Below are positions 1 to 8,764 of a DNA stretch of 64,000 bases, in pieces. Positions within the stretch are counted from its first letter, which is position 1; the number at the start of each line of letters is the position of its first letter. The DNA is from Oscillospiraceae bacterium (lineage in GTDB: Bacteria > Bacillota > Clostridia > Oscillospirales > Ruminococcaceae). Below the pieces are notes generated by a model that searched no databases, had not been told where the DNA came from, and saw only the letters and a program-made list of their open reading frames with translations. The translations under genes and the position numbers were made by a program. The stretch spans positions 1 through 64,000 of the forward strand of contig CAAGEB010000011.1 in NCBI GenBank assembly GCA_900768705.1. Direction: 5' to 3'.

Positions 1-1
1 G

Positions 2-118
2 ATATTAAAGCTCGTTAAGTCGGGGATTGATAAGTTCTTTTCTGCACCGGAAAACAATGGGCAGTTGTTGTTATTCGCTGTTTCGGATTTGCCGAGATTG
101 AATTTTGGGGAAACTTAA
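2..118 (+). CDS. 3' end of an unidentified gene (partial)
   Basis: An open frame enters from the left edge and runs 38 codons to a TAA at 116-118. The residues (ending ...SDLPRLNFGET) look protein-like, but I recognise no family. The next gene has its own promoter starting 13 bases later, so this is the tail of a separate upstream transcription unit. Because only the C-terminus is present, no function can be given, and the frame being real is itself an inference. Confidence 0.45.
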   Translation: MLKLVKSGIDKFFSAPENNGQLLLFAVSDLPRLNFGET

Positions 119-130
119 AGTTATAATGTA

Positions 131-159
131 TTGACAAAAAAACGGGTCTATGGTACAAT
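131..159 (+). promoter_or_regulatory. Sigma-A promoter of the CHAP-like protein gene
   Basis: TTGACA at 131-136 and TACAAT at 154-159 are separated by 17 bases. The ATG of the downstream gene lies 35 bases beyond, behind an AGAGG ribosome site at 184-188. Confidence 0.75.
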
Positions 160-193
160 AAGGATTAACAAATCTTTATAATCAGAGGTCGAT

Positions 194-1045
194 ATGACTA
201 AAAAAACAATTCTTATAATAATTCTGACTACCCTGCTGTCTGCTTCCGCAATTATTGCAGCTCTCTGCATTAAGGGGAATTCCCTCAACACAGAGGAGAC
301 AACTCCGGCAGTGCTGATAATCGACAAACCCGACAACACACATATTTCCGAGGATTCAGACGCAGTAGCTCCGGACAGTCACACCGTATCCGACTTCACA
401 GGCGAATCGGATAAACCGCAGACAGAATCGTCTGATTCCTCGGAATCGGAAACAGAATCATCAGACCAAAGCACAGAGGATAATCCCCCGCCCATAAGCA
501 TAAACAACTCTGCCCCCGTACCGGAATATGAGTTCATCGGGCTTACCAATCCGGAATGTGGCTACGACTGCGATAAAATGCTTGCCGCAATGTATGAGCA
601 AATGGATAAAACTACCGAGGATCTGGGATTTGATACGCCTTGGTGCGCTTTATGGCTCACCGCTCACCTGCGGGAAAACAATGTTACAGTATATGGTGCA
701 AATCCCTGTGCGGTTGTAATTTCTGCTCTGGAAAACGGACAGGGTACATATTACAATTTCAGAGAAGAGAATTACAATTCCCTTGTGGAAAACGAGCTTA
801 GCGAAGAGGGTCTGAAACGGGTGGAGCAAACCACCAGAGACAAGGTAACCCCCTGCCGAGGCGACATTATTATTTACCACTGGACGGACGATACCGAATA
901 CAACTGGTCGCACATCGGCGTTGCCACAAGCTATGACGAGGAAAATAACATCTTACATACCTGCGAGGGAAATGTGGACGAGGGAGTAGTAGGTTACCGC
1001 AATCGCTATTACGACGCAAATATTGCGGGAATACTCAGATTTTAA
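194..1045 (+). CDS. Membrane-tethered CHAP/NlpC-P60-like cell-wall hydrolase
   Basis: 283 residues. An N-terminal membrane anchor (about 5-27) is followed by a Ser/Asp/Glu/Thr-rich linker (about 30-105) and a C-terminal domain (about 112-283). That domain carries features of the papain-like CHAP/NlpC superfamily: Cys151 in DTPWCALW at the start of a helix, a GD turn (223-224) before a beta strand, His240 in WSHIGVAT and a polar third residue near Glu258. Enzymes of this superfamily cleave amide bonds in peptidoglycan, so the likely role is a wall amidase or endopeptidase held outside the membrane. The gene is monocistronic, with its own promoter and terminator. Fold assignment is from motif order only; the exact Pfam family is uncertain. 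Confidence 0.7.
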   Translation: MTKKTILIIILTTLLSASAIIAALCIKGNSLNTEETTPAVLIIDKPDNTHISEDSDAVAPDSHTVSDFTGESDKPQTESSDSSESETESSDQSTEDNPPPISINNSAPVPEYEFIGLTNPECGYDCDKMLAAMYEQMDKTTEDLGFDTPWCALWLTAHLRENNVTVYGANPCAVVISALENGQGTYYNFREENYNSLVENELSEEGLKRVEQTTRDKVTPCRGDIIIYHWTDDTEYNWSHIGVATSYDEENNILHTCEGNVDEGVVGYRNRYYDANIAGILRF

Positions 1046-1054
1046 CAATTACAC

Positions 1055-1082
1055 AAAGGCGGGATTCGTTCCCGCCTTTTCT
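1055..1082 (+). terminator. Intrinsic terminator after the CHAP-like gene
   Basis: AAAGGCGGGA and TCCCGCCTTTT form a GC-rich stem with a short loop followed by a T-rich run, 10 bases after the stop codon. Confidence 0.85.
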
Positions 1083-1224
1083 ATTTTTCCCGACAATACA
1101 AATCTTTTAATGAATGTTTTGTAAATAATTTACAAATATTTAAGAAATAGTTGTAAAAAATATATAGTCTTTGAAGAAAATACTGAAATTATCAAAAAAA
1201 ACCTCAAATTTTGCAATTTTCCTA

Positions 1225-1253
1225 TTGACAACTTGCAGAAATCGGCGTATAAT
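1225..1253 (+). promoter_or_regulatory. Sigma-A promoter of the first amino-acid ABC operon
   Basis: Perfect consensus: TTGACA 1225-1230, 17-base spacer, TATAAT 1248-1253. The ATPase ATG is about 60 bases downstream with an AAAGGA ribosome site. The stretch 1083-1224 upstream is AT-rich and holds nothing else I can identify. Confidence 0.85.
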
Positions 1254-1314
1254 ATAGCTACAAAGTAAAAAACAGATATAAAAAAGCAAGTTAAAACAGG
1301 AAAGGACAGCAAAA

Positions 1315-2040
1315 ATGATTCGTTTGGAAGATGTACATAAAAGCTTCGGCGATCTGGAAGTGCTGAAAGGCATAAACCTGCATGTAAAAGAGGGCGAAAA
1401 GCTGGTTATTATCGGTCCCAGCGGTTCGGGAAAAAGCACTCTTATCCGTTGTATGAATTATCTCGAAGAACCCACCTCCGGTAAGGTTTACATTCACAAT
1501 CACCTTATGTCAAGAAAACGCAGAGCGTTTATCAACAGAATTCATTCCTCTATGGTGTTCCAGCAGTTTAACCTTTACCCACACATGACGGTTCTGGATA
1601 ATCTTACTCTGGCTCCGATAAAGCTAAAAAAAGTTCCCAGAAAGGAAGCCGAAGAGTTGGCAATGACCTATCTTAAGCGTGTGGGTCTTGAGGAAAAGGC
1701 TAATGTTTATCCCACTACCCTCTCCGGAGGTCAGCAGCAAAGAATCGCAATAGCAAGAGCGCTGACTATGCAGAACAGAGTTATTTTCTTCGATGAACCC
1801 ACCTCCGCTCTTGACCCCGAAATGGTTCAAGAGGTTCTGGATGTCATGGTGGAGCTTTCCCACGAGAAGAACTTCACAATGGTTATTGTAACTCACGAAA
1901 TGGGCTTCGCAAGAGAAGTTGCCGACAGAGTGATTTTCGTTGACAGCGGGCAAATTCTCGAGGAAGGTACTCCCGAACACTTCTTTACAAACCCTTCCAA
2001 CGAACGCACAAAGGCATTCCTCAGCAAAATTATCCGTTAA
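1315..2040 (+). CDS. Polar amino-acid ABC transporter, ATP-binding protein
   Basis: 241 residues, the normal size for a GlnQ/GltL-type ATPase that powers import of polar amino acids. Seen in order: Walker [10 protein letters not shown] (about 33-41), Q-loop in [11 protein letters not shown] (about 80), signature [15 protein letters not shown] (about 135), Walker [13 protein letters not shown] (about 160) and the switch histidine in VTHEMGFA (about 195). It is the first gene of a four-gene operon with a lipoprotein receptor and two permeases, and should act on the cytoplasmic face of that complex. Substrate cannot be read from the ATPase. Confidence 0.93.
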   Translation: MIRLEDVHKSFGDLEVLKGINLHVKEGEKLVIIGPSGSGKSTLIRCMNYLEEPTSGKVYIHNHLMSRKRRAFINRIHSSMVFQQFNLYPHMTVLDNLTLAPIKLKKVPRKEAEELAMTYLKRVGLEEKANVYPTTLSGGQQQRIAIARALTMQNRVIFFDEPTSALDPEMVQEVLDVMVELSHEKNFTMVIVTHEMGFAREVADRVIFVDSGQILEEGTPEHFFTNPSNERTKAFLSKIIR

Positions 2041-2093
2041 TCCGCCGAAAGGCTGATTTATAAAGAAAAACAAATGAGAAAGGGTAAACAACT

Positions 2094-2981
2094 ATGAAAT
2101 TGAAAAGAATTTTTGCGGCTCTTGCCGCAGGTACAATGCTGTTCTCGCTGGCAGGCTGCTCAAACGGCTCAACGAGTTCCACTCCTTCTTCGAATACTCC
2201 CTCATCTTCCGACAGCGGTGCTTCCTCCGATGACACTTCTGCGGCAGGCGGTATTCTCAAGGTTGGCGTTAAGGACGCCGTTATAGGTTTCGGATATAAG
2301 GATCCGGCTACCGGCGAATACAGCGGTCTGGAAATAGAGCTTGCCAAGAAGCTGGCAGAAAGCCTCGGCTATGAGGATGTAGAGTTCACCACCGTTACCG
2401 CAGCAACAAGAACAGAGCTGCTGGATTCCGGAGATCTGGACTGCGTTCTGGCAACCTTTACAATCACCGAGGAAAGAAAGAAGAGCTGGGATTTCTCCAC
2501 TCCTTATTACACCGACGCAGTTACCGTTCTGGTTGAAAAGGCTGACGGTATCACTGACCTGAGCGGTCTGGTAGGAAAGAAGATCGGCGTTTCCACCGGT
2601 TCCACTTCCGCATACGCTCTCGCAAAGGCAATGTCCGAAAAGGGTCTGCTGGGCGATTACACTATTCCCGAGGATTCCTCCACTTTTGATATTTCTTCCT
2701 TCAACGAGCAGGGTACAACCTTTGAGCAGTACGGTGATTATCCCGCAATTTCCAATGCTATGACTGCTGGAACCGTTGACGCATTCTGCGTTGACAAGTC
2801 CATTCTTGCAACATACAAGAGCGAGGACAGAGATTACATCACCGACACCTTCTCTCCGCAGGATTACGGAGTTGCAACCAAGAAAGATTCTCCCCTTTCC
2901 GCAAAAATTGACGAGCTTATCAAGGGCTGGCTTTCAGACGGCACAATCAGCGGTCTTATCACCCAGTTCGGACTTGACTGA
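2094..2981 (+). CDS. Amino-acid ABC transporter substrate-binding lipoprotein
   Basis: 295 residues. A lipoprotein signal peptide ends in LAGC (Cys about 22), followed by a Ser/Thr-rich linker and a bacterial SBP family 3 domain (about 55-295) with the typical start GILKVGVKDAVIGFGYKDP, the SGLEIELAKKLA helix and the TEERKKSWDFSTPYY hinge region. This family captures amino acids outside the membrane and delivers them to the permeases encoded just downstream. The gene order with two permeases resembles glutamate/aspartate or glutamine importers. It lies 53 bases after the ATPase in the same operon. Confidence 0.92.
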   Translation: MKLKRIFAALAAGTMLFSLAGCSNGSTSSTPSSNTPSSSDSGASSDDTSAAGGILKVGVKDAVIGFGYKDPATGEYSGLEIELAKKLAESLGYEDVEFTTVTAATRTELLDSGDLDCVLATFTITEERKKSWDFSTPYYTDAVTVLVEKADGITDLSGLVGKKIGVSTGSTSAYALAKAMSEKGLLGDYTIPEDSSTFDISSFNEQGTTFEQYGDYPAISNAMTAGTVDAFCVDKSILATYKSEDRDYITDTFSPQDYGVATKKDSPLSAKIDELIKGWLSDGTISGLITQFGLD

Positions 2982-3005
2982 TAAGCATTAAACTATAACA
3001 AAAAT

Positions 3006-3039
3006 AATGGCGGCAACGGCAAAAGCGGCTGCCGCCATT
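3006..3039 (+). promoter_or_regulatory. Intra-operon stem-loop between receptor and permease genes
   Basis: AATGGCGGCA (3006-3015) pairs with TGCCGCCATT (3030-3039), a 10-bp stem followed by TATTATT rather than a clean T run. Such hairpins commonly protect the upstream receptor mRNA or partly terminate, giving excess receptor over permease. The second ABC operon has one in the same place. Confidence 0.6.
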
Positions 3040-3062
3040 TATTATTGAGAGGCGGGATTTAT

Positions 3063-3827
3063 ATGTTTGACGCAGACAAATGGTCGCTTGTCTGGACGCA
3101 CAGGCAAACCTTTATTGACGGTGCTCTTTCAACCCTGCTGATGGCGTTGTTCGGACTTATGCTTGCTCTTGCTATCGGCATCATTATCGGTTTTATGGCA
3201 ACAAGCCACAGTAAACCTTTAAAAGCCGTTGCAAGAGTTTATGTGGAAATAATTCAGAACACCCCCGTTATGCTTCAGGCATTGTTTTTATTCTATGCGG
3301 TAACTTTTTCCGGAGTTAAAGGCTTTTCTCCCCTGCTCTGCGGAATAATAGCTTTGGGAATCTACCACGGAGCATATATCTCCGAGGTTATCAGGTCGGG
3401 TATTCAATCTGTTCCGAAGGGACAGTCCGAGGCAGCTTATTCCCAAGGCTTCGGTCAGATTGCGACAATGTTCTATATCATTCTTCCGCAGACAATCAAA
3501 GTAATACTGCCGCCTATGGTAAATCAGGTTGTAAACCTTATTAAAAACACCTCCTGTATGTTCCTTGCAGGCGGAGCGGTGGATTTGATTTCCCGCACCA
3601 ACGCCTTTGCCGTGGGTGAAGGAACCGGTTCTGCGGCAGGTCAGGGCTACATTGTAGGCGGTCTTATTTTCTTCGTTATCTGCTTCCCGCTTTCAATGAT
3701 TGCTTCCCACTGGGAAAAGAAGCTCAAGGAGCAGGATGTTCAGAAGGTTGTCGTCCGTAAAAAGCCCGATGATATTACCGACGCTGAGCTGGACGATATT
3801 ATCAAAGAAAACGGAGGTGAGCATTGA
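3063..3827 (+). CDS. Amino-acid ABC transporter permease (first)
   Basis: 254 residues from the ATG at 3063, chosen over an upstream in-frame TTG (3045) because GAGGCGGG sits 7-9 bases before it. A HisM/GltJ-type inner-membrane permease with several hydrophobic segments and the EAA loop (EAAYSQGFGQIATMFYIILP, about 130-150) that docks on the ATPase. Motifs such as IIQNTPVMLQ and PPMVNQVVNLIKNTS are typical of polar amino-acid permeases. The C-terminus is a charged cytoplasmic tail of about 30 residues. It overlaps the next gene by one base. Confidence 0.92.
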   Translation: MFDADKWSLVWTHRQTFIDGALSTLLMALFGLMLALAIGIIIGFMATSHSKPLKAVARVYVEIIQNTPVMLQALFLFYAVTFSGVKGFSPLLCGIIALGIYHGAYISEVIRSGIQSVPKGQSEAAYSQGFGQIATMFYIILPQTIKVILPPMVNQVVNLIKNTSCMFLAGGAVDLISRTNAFAVGEGTGSAAGQGYIVGGLIFFVICFPLSMIASHWEKKLKEQDVQKVVVRKKPDDITDAELDDIIKENGGEH

Positions 3828-4600
3828 TGGAGGAATTTCTCGGAAGTTTGAGAATGATAAGCAACGGCAATGTTTTGCTGTACATACTCAAGGGTACGGG
3901 TTTTACCATAGGAATTGCATTCTTCGCCGTTGTTATAGGCATTATAATCGGTACTATACTCGCCCTTGCAAGAAATTACTGCACAAAAGGTTTTCTAAAT
4001 ATTTTCAGGTATCTTTCAATAGCATATATTGAGGTTTTCCGCAACACGCCTCTTATGCTGTGGATTTTTATAGGACTGGTATTCTTCCCCTCCATAGAGT
4101 TCTCAGCTCAGTTTACAAAAGCTTTCGGGCTGTCGAGAACCGAAATGGCGGTGCTTTTTAAAGCAATCATTGCTCTTGTGCTTTTTACATCCTCGGTTAT
4201 TGCGGAAATTATCCGAGGCGGTTTGAACTCCATTCCAAAGGGACAGTTTGAAGCTGCGTATTCCCAAGGCTTTAATTTTGCCCAGACGCTGCTGCTTATA
4301 GTACTTCCCCAGACTTACCGTAATATAGTCCCTACCCTGCTCAGTCAGGTTATCACCACAATAAAGGATACCTCCTACATTGCCAATATCGCTATTGTGG
4401 AGCTGATGGGAAGAACCTTCCAGCTTATCCAAAACTCCAAAATTTACACGGGAATGTCAACGCAGAATGTTTCCGATGTATTTGTACTGTGCGGACTGGC
4501 TTGCGTGATTTACTTTGCAATAAACTTCACGATTTCCTGCATTGTCCGTCATACCCAAAAACCGAAAAAACGCCGTGTTCCCGCAGCAGCGGCAAATTAA
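3827..4600 (+). CDS. Amino-acid ABC transporter permease (second)
   Basis: 257 residues. The stop of the first permease and this ATG share a base (TGATG), and GGAGGTGAG lies just upstream, so the two are translationally coupled. It has the same fold: FRNTPLMLWIFIGL near residue 70, EAA loop EAAYSQGFNFAQTLLLIVLP (about 145-165), and IKDTSYIANIAIVELMGR. With its partner it should form the heterodimeric membrane channel of the importer. It ends in a basic tail (KPKKRR). Confidence 0.92.
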   Translation: MEEFLGSLRMISNGNVLLYILKGTGFTIGIAFFAVVIGIIIGTILALARNYCTKGFLNIFRYLSIAYIEVFRNTPLMLWIFIGLVFFPSIEFSAQFTKAFGLSRTEMAVLFKAIIALVLFTSSVIAEIIRGGLNSIPKGQFEAAYSQGFNFAQTLLLIVLPQTYRNIVPTLLSQVITTIKDTSYIANIAIVELMGRTFQLIQNSKIYTGMSTQNVSDVFVLCGLACVIYFAINFTISCIVRHTQKPKKRRVPAAAAN

Positions 4601-4608
4601 ACCAACAT

Positions 4609-4634
4609 AGGGATACCGGAGCGTATCCCTTTTA
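4609..4634 (+). terminator. Weak intrinsic terminator after the ABC operon
   Basis: AGGGATAC (4609-4616) and GTATCCCT (4623-4630) form an 8-bp stem with a 6-base loop followed by TTTTAT. It lies between the permease stop and the dehydrogenase start, so read-through into the dehydrogenase is possible. Confidence 0.6.
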
Positions 4635-4650
4635 TATTGTCGAGGTATTT

Positions 4651-5604
4651 ATGAAAATATGGATTAATGCACCGTTTTCGGTGGAAAATATTGAACTGAT
4701 AAAAAAATCGGCTGTCGGAGCGGAGGTTTGCAGCGGTGCTGTCCCGGTACACGGTGCGGAAATAATCGTAGGTCAGCTTTCACCCGACTGCGACCTTACA
4801 ATGTTAAAACTGCTCCAATCCACCAATGCAGGAGTGGAAAAACTGCTGGACGGTTCTGTTCCCGAAAATGTGACAATCGCCAATGTTACCGGAGCATTTG
4901 GAGAAGTGATTTCGGAATACATTCTTGCGGGTATTCTGGCGTTGTCCCGCCGAATATTCGACTACCGTAAAAATCAGGAAATACATCTGTGGAAACCCGT
5001 CCTCGGGGATTTTCTTCTGTTCGGAAAAACCGCTCTGATTTTCGGCTGCGGAGACATAGGAAGCAATACTGCGGTGAAACTTAAGGCTTTCGGAATGAAA
5101 ACAGTGGGAATACGCCGCAAACCCGCTCCCGCAAAGGGGTTTGATAAAATTTACGGAAGCGAAGAGGCGGATAATCTTCTTTCCGACGCAGATGTGATAA
5201 TATGCTGTCTGCCACACACGCCGCAAACCGAAAAAATGCTGGGGACGAAGCAATTTCAGCTTTTAAAACCCGGTTCAATATTTGTGAATGTGGGACGGGG
5301 TTCCGTCATCGATACGGAAGCCCTTACTAAGGCTCTGCTTTCGGGAAATATTTTCGGAGCTGTTCTTGATGTTTTTGAGCAGGAGCCGCTCCCCGAAAAT
5401 TCTCCCCTATGGGATATGGAAAATGTACTTATTACTCCGCACATTTCGGGACCCTCCTTCGGACACTTTCCCGAAGTTGAGCGAAAAATTGCCGAAATCT
5501 GTGCGGAAAATATTTCACGGTATATTTCCGAGAAACCGCTTATTAATGTAATAAACCGCAGTATCGGCTATGCGGAAAGAGGTGAAAATTCTTGCCGGAC
5601 TTGA
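4651..5604 (+). CDS. D-isomer-specific 2-hydroxyacid dehydrogenase
   Basis: 317 residues from the ATG at 4651 (GAGGT at 4642-4646); the open frame extends upstream only through the permease gene. This NAD(P)-dependent family interconverts 2-oxo and D-2-hydroxy acids. Seen: the Rossmann glycine motif GCGDIGSN (about 135), the substrate/NAD arginine in VGRGSVID, the glutamate in DVFEQEPLPENSPLW and the catalytic histidine in ITPHISGPS. Length and motif order fit the family; the N-terminal substrate domain is slightly short. It overlaps the next gene by 13 bases. The specific substrate is unknown. Confidence 0.88.
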   Translation: MKIWINAPFSVENIELIKKSAVGAEVCSGAVPVHGAEIIVGQLSPDCDLTMLKLLQSTNAGVEKLLDGSVPENVTIANVTGAFGEVISEYILAGILALSRRIFDYRKNQEIHLWKPVLGDFLLFGKTALIFGCGDIGSNTAVKLKAFGMKTVGIRRKPAPAKGFDKIYGSEEADNLLSDADVIICCLPHTPQTEKMLGTKQFQLLKPGSIFVNVGRGSVIDTEALTKALLSGNIFGAVLDVFEQEPLPENSPLWDMENVLITPHISGPSFGHFPEVERKIAEICAENISRYISEKPLINVINRSIGYAERGENSCRT

Positions 5605-6365
5605 ATTTTTACACATTTCTGATAGTATGCCCGTTAGTAGGATTGGCAGGTTTTGTCGATGCAATCGCAGGCGGAGGAGGATTTATTTCCCTGCCCGCAT
5701 ACCTTATTGCGGGAATTCCCCCGATAAACGCTATCGCAACAAACAAGGTAAGCTCTGCCATGGGAACAACGCTTGCCACTATTAGCTACGGAAAAATGGG
5801 ATATATTAATTCCCGTTCCACCTTGATCGCAGTTCCGTTTGCTCTGGTAGGTTCAGGCGTCGGGGCTTTACTGGCAATGCAAACTCCGTCGGAAGCAATA
5901 AAAATCGCCATGATAATTCTCCTGCCGCTGATGGCGGTCTATGTAATTAAAAGCAAACGGCTGACCGACAGCAGCGCAGAAGAATTTTCACAAAGGAAAA
6001 CATCAATAATTACAATGCTTATTGCTTTTCCGATAGGGATATACGATGGATTTTACGGACCGGGAACGGGAACGCTGCTTATGACCCTGCTTGTCGGTTT
6101 GGCTCATTATAATCTTAACCACGCCGCAGGAACAACTAAGGTTATCAACCTGAGTACTAATATAGCTGCTCTTTTCACTTACCTTTTCAGCGGAAAGGTG
6201 ATTTTTGTACTTGGTATAACCGCCGGGTTGTTCAATATTGGCGGAGCTTATCTGGGAACAAGGTTCTTTTCGGAAAAGGGTGCGGCAATCGCTAAGCCAA
6301 TGATTATAGCGGTTATCGGTATTTTTCTGGTTAAGGTTATCGGGGAAACCGCAGGGTGGTTCTGA
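5592..6365 (+). CDS. TSUP/TauE-SafE family membrane transporter
   Basis: 257 residues starting at TTG 5592, preceded by AAAGAGGTG and overlapping the dehydrogenase end. A small integral-membrane protein with about eight hydrophobic segments. The family signature is clear near the N-terminus (GFVDAIAGGGGFISLPAYL, then NAIATNKVSSAMGT), and the second half repeats it (GFYGPGTGTLLMTLL, NHAAGTTKVINLSTN). TSUP members move sulfite, sulfoacetate or related organic anions; coupling to a D-hydroxyacid dehydrogenase hints at an organic-acid substrate, which is inference only. Confidence 0.87.
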   Translation: MPDLNFYTFLIVCPLVGLAGFVDAIAGGGGFISLPAYLIAGIPPINAIATNKVSSAMGTTLATISYGKMGYINSRSTLIAVPFALVGSGVGALLAMQTPSEAIKIAMIILLPLMAVYVIKSKRLTDSSAEEFSQRKTSIITMLIAFPIGIYDGFYGPGTGTLLMTLLVGLAHYNLNHAAGTTKVINLSTNIAALFTYLFSGKVIFVLGITAGLFNIGGAYLGTRFFSEKGAAIAKPMIIAVIGIFLVKVIGETAGWF

Positions 6366-6388
6366 ATCCGGAATGAATTAGATATTAT

Positions 6389-6421
6389 ATGCTTCCGAAG
6401 TTTATTTCGGGGGCATTTTTT
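6389..6421 (+). terminator. Intrinsic terminator after the TauE/SafE gene
   Basis: ATGCTTCCGAA and TTCGGGGGCAT form a stem with loop GTTTA, followed by six T residues. The following stretch to 6555 is AT-rich and probably carries the promoter of the VWA operon, but no clear -35/-10 pair stands out. Confidence 0.8.
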
Positions 6422-6555
6422 ATTGAAAACCCTTACTTGTGTCCACTTTTACGCAGATTTTACACAGATTTATCTATTATAAGATAGCAATATATTTATT
6501 CTTAATGTAAAATTGAAGTAAGGACAAAATATTTACATTAACGAGGAGTATGCCT

Positions 6556-8139
6556 ATGAAAATAATCAGAGGTATTATGGCTGTGCTTACCGCCTTGGGA
6601 ATAGCGGCTGTCTGCGGGTGTTCGGTTCTGGAGGGAATTACCGGGCGGGAAACTATCAGAATTTTATCCGGCTCGGAGAATTCAGAGCTTGAACCGATAC
6701 TTGAAGAATGCGAAAAAAGCACGGGTGTTAACATTGAAATGACCTACAAAGGCTCGGTGGATATTATGCAGGAGCTGAAAAACGGTGCGGCGGACTATGA
6801 CGCAGTATGGCCTGCCAGCAGTCTGTGGATTTCACTGGGAGACGATACTCACATTGTAAAACACAATCAATCCATCAGCACCACCCCGATAATTTTCGGA
6901 ATTAAAAAATCAATTGCCGAAGAGCTGGGTTTTACCTCCGGCAATGTTTCCGTAAAGGATATTCTTGCCGCAACACAAGCGGGAAAGCTGAAATTTTGTA
7001 TGACCAGCGCAACCCAGTCCAATTCCGGCGCAAGTGCTTACATAGGTTTTCTATATGCACTGCTGGATAAAAATTCCGCTCTTACAGACGAGGATTTACA
7101 GAACCAGGAGCTGAGAGATAAAATAAAGGCTCTCCTTTCGGGAGTTGAAAGAAGCTCCGGAAGCAGCGGCTGGCTGGAGGATATGTTCCTTTCCGGAAAC
7201 TACGACGCTATGGTAAATTACGAAAGCCTTATCATAGACGCCGACAGAAAGCTGACCGAGGCAGGCTCGGAGCCGTTGTACGCAGTATATCCCTACGATG
7301 GACTAAGCATTGCGGACAGCCCTCTCGGTTATCTTGACCACGGCAGTGATAAAAAAGAGGAAGCGTTTCTTAAAATACAGAACTATCTGCTCTCCGATGA
7401 TGTGCAGAACTCCATTGAAGCCACAGGTCGGAGAATATCAATGAACGGCGTTTCGGAACAGAACAAGGAGGTTTTCAATCCCGACTGGGGAATTGACACA
7501 CAGAAGCTTCTTTCCCCGATAACTATGCCGGCGGCAGATGTGCTGATGAATGCGCTGAACCTTTGGCAGAGCAGCTTCCGCAAGCCCTCGCTTACAGTTT
7601 ACTGTCTAGATTTTTCCGGAAGTATGTCCGGAGAAGGAAACCAACAATTGGTAAGCGCAATGGAGCAGGTGCTTGTTCAGAAGAACGCTCAGGCTAATCT
7701 TCTTCAGGCAGGAAGCGGCGATGTGAATATCGTCGTAACCTTTGACAGCGATATTCGGAATGTCTATACCTGCGAAAGCAGCGACTCGGAAAGTATGCTG
7801 GAGCTGTATGACAAGGTTCGTAATGAGGAAATAGGCGGCGGAACGGATATTTACACGGCAGCGGACTATGCGCTGAATCTGATTGACAAAAATTACAATT
7901 CCGATGATTATACCGCAGCGGTGATACTTATGACCGACGGAATTTCCGATACCACCTCAAGAAAGAATTTTGAAAACGGCTACCGTCAATCAAATTCGGA
8001 TATTCCCGTTTTTTCGATTATGTTCGGCTCCGCCGAAAGAAGGCAGCTTGACAGCATTGCAGAGCTGACAAATGCACGGGTTTTTGACGGAAGAGACGAC
8101 CTTATAGGCGCATTCCGCAGTGTGAAAGGATATAACTGA
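6556..8139 (+). CDS. Lipoprotein with solute-binding and von Willebrand A domains
   Basis: 527 residues from the ATG at 6556; an ATG at 6550 is only one base from the GAGGAG ribosome site, so the second is preferred. A signal peptide ends in a lipobox-like AVCGC. Residues about 35-310 resemble an extracellular solute-binding domain (ETIRILSGSENSELEPILEE, AAGYDAVWP-like patch, a Ser/Asn-rich ligand loop TSATQSNSGASAYIG). Residues about 345-525 are a VWA domain with an intact metal site: DFSGSMSG, the threonine in GGGTDIYTA and the aspartate in MTDGISD. VWA domains bind proteins through a divalent ion. It begins a tight four-gene operon with xpaC-like, a second binding protein and telA-like genes. 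Confidence 0.82.
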   Translation: MKIIRGIMAVLTALGIAAVCGCSVLEGITGRETIRILSGSENSELEPILEECEKSTGVNIEMTYKGSVDIMQELKNGAADYDAVWPASSLWISLGDDTHIVKHNQSISTTPIIFGIKKSIAEELGFTSGNVSVKDILAATQAGKLKFCMTSATQSNSGASAYIGFLYALLDKNSALTDEDLQNQELRDKIKALLSGVERSSGSSGWLEDMFLSGNYDAMVNYESLIIDADRKLTEAGSEPLYAVYPYDGLSIADSPLGYLDHGSDKKEEAFLKIQNYLLSDDVQNSIEATGRRISMNGVSEQNKEVFNPDWGIDTQKLLSPITMPAADVLMNALNLWQSSFRKPSLTVYCLDFSGSMSGEGNQQLVSAMEQVLVQKNAQANLLQAGSGDVNIVVTFDSDIRNVYTCESSDSESMLELYDKVRNEEIGGGTDIYTAADYALNLIDKNYNSDDYTAAVILMTDGISDTTSRKNFENGYRQSNSDIPVFSIMFGSAERRQLDSIAELTNARVFDGRDDLIGAFRSVKGYN

Positions 8140-8140
8140 T

Positions 8141-8764
8141 TTGAAAAGCTTTGAAAAAAAGGAAATTATTGCAAGCATAGCGGCGGGCATTATCTCGGCA
8201 GGATTGTTTCTTCTGCTTCTCTTCGCCGTGAAATGGAATTTCTTTCTTTCGCTGGCATTGTCAGCGGCGGTATATGCGGGTTTTTCCTTGATTTTCCGTC
8301 CGTCTAAAAAGATAGGAGATATGGACGCCGATTCCATAGAAGGCGGAGAGGAAATGCTGCGGCGGCTGGAAACCGCCAAAGACGGTTTTCTGAAAATCGA
8401 AAGCTCCATGCGTAAAATAAGCAATGCCTCTGTTAGAAGCGAAGCTGAACAGCTTCATTCCCTTTCCGCAAAAATCATCGAGTATCTTACCGAACACCCC
8501 GACAGGATTTATGCCGCACGGCAGTTTATTGACTACTATCAGGAAACAGCGGCAAAGCTCCTTTCACGGTACGGGGAGCTGGAAGCCGCAGGTCTTGACA
8601 CAGAAGATGTGAACCGACAGAAAGCCGATACCCTTGAAGCCCTGAAAACGCTTAACCGGGCGTTTTCACAGCAGTTTGAAAAGCTGATGAGCAATGAAAT
8701 GACCGATACGGACGCAGAAATAAGACTGCTGAAAAAAACGGTGAAAATGGAGGGGATTGAATGA
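8141..8764 (+). CDS. XpaC-like protein (5-bromo-4-chloroindolyl phosphate hydrolysis family)
   Basis: 207 residues, TTG start one base after the upstream stop, with GAAAGGA at 8124-8130. Two adjacent hydrophobic segments (about 9-27 and 29-50) anchor a cytoplasmic, largely helical and charged domain. Size, the paired N-terminal membrane segments, helical C-terminus and position two genes upstream of a TelA-like gene match XpaC (PF10112), found beside telA/yaaN in Bacillus. The biochemical role of the family is not settled. It overlaps the next gene by four bases (ATGA), so the two are coupled. Confidence 0.75.
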   Translation: MKSFEKKEIIASIAAGIISAGLFLLLLFAVKWNFFLSLALSAAVYAGFSLIFRPSKKIGDMDADSIEGGEEMLRRLETAKDGFLKIESSMRKISNASVRSEAEQLHSLSAKIIEYLTEHPDRIYAARQFIDYYQETAAKLLSRYGELEAAGLDTEDVNRQKADTLEALKTLNRAFSQQFEKLMSNEMTDTDAEIRLLKKTVKMEGIE

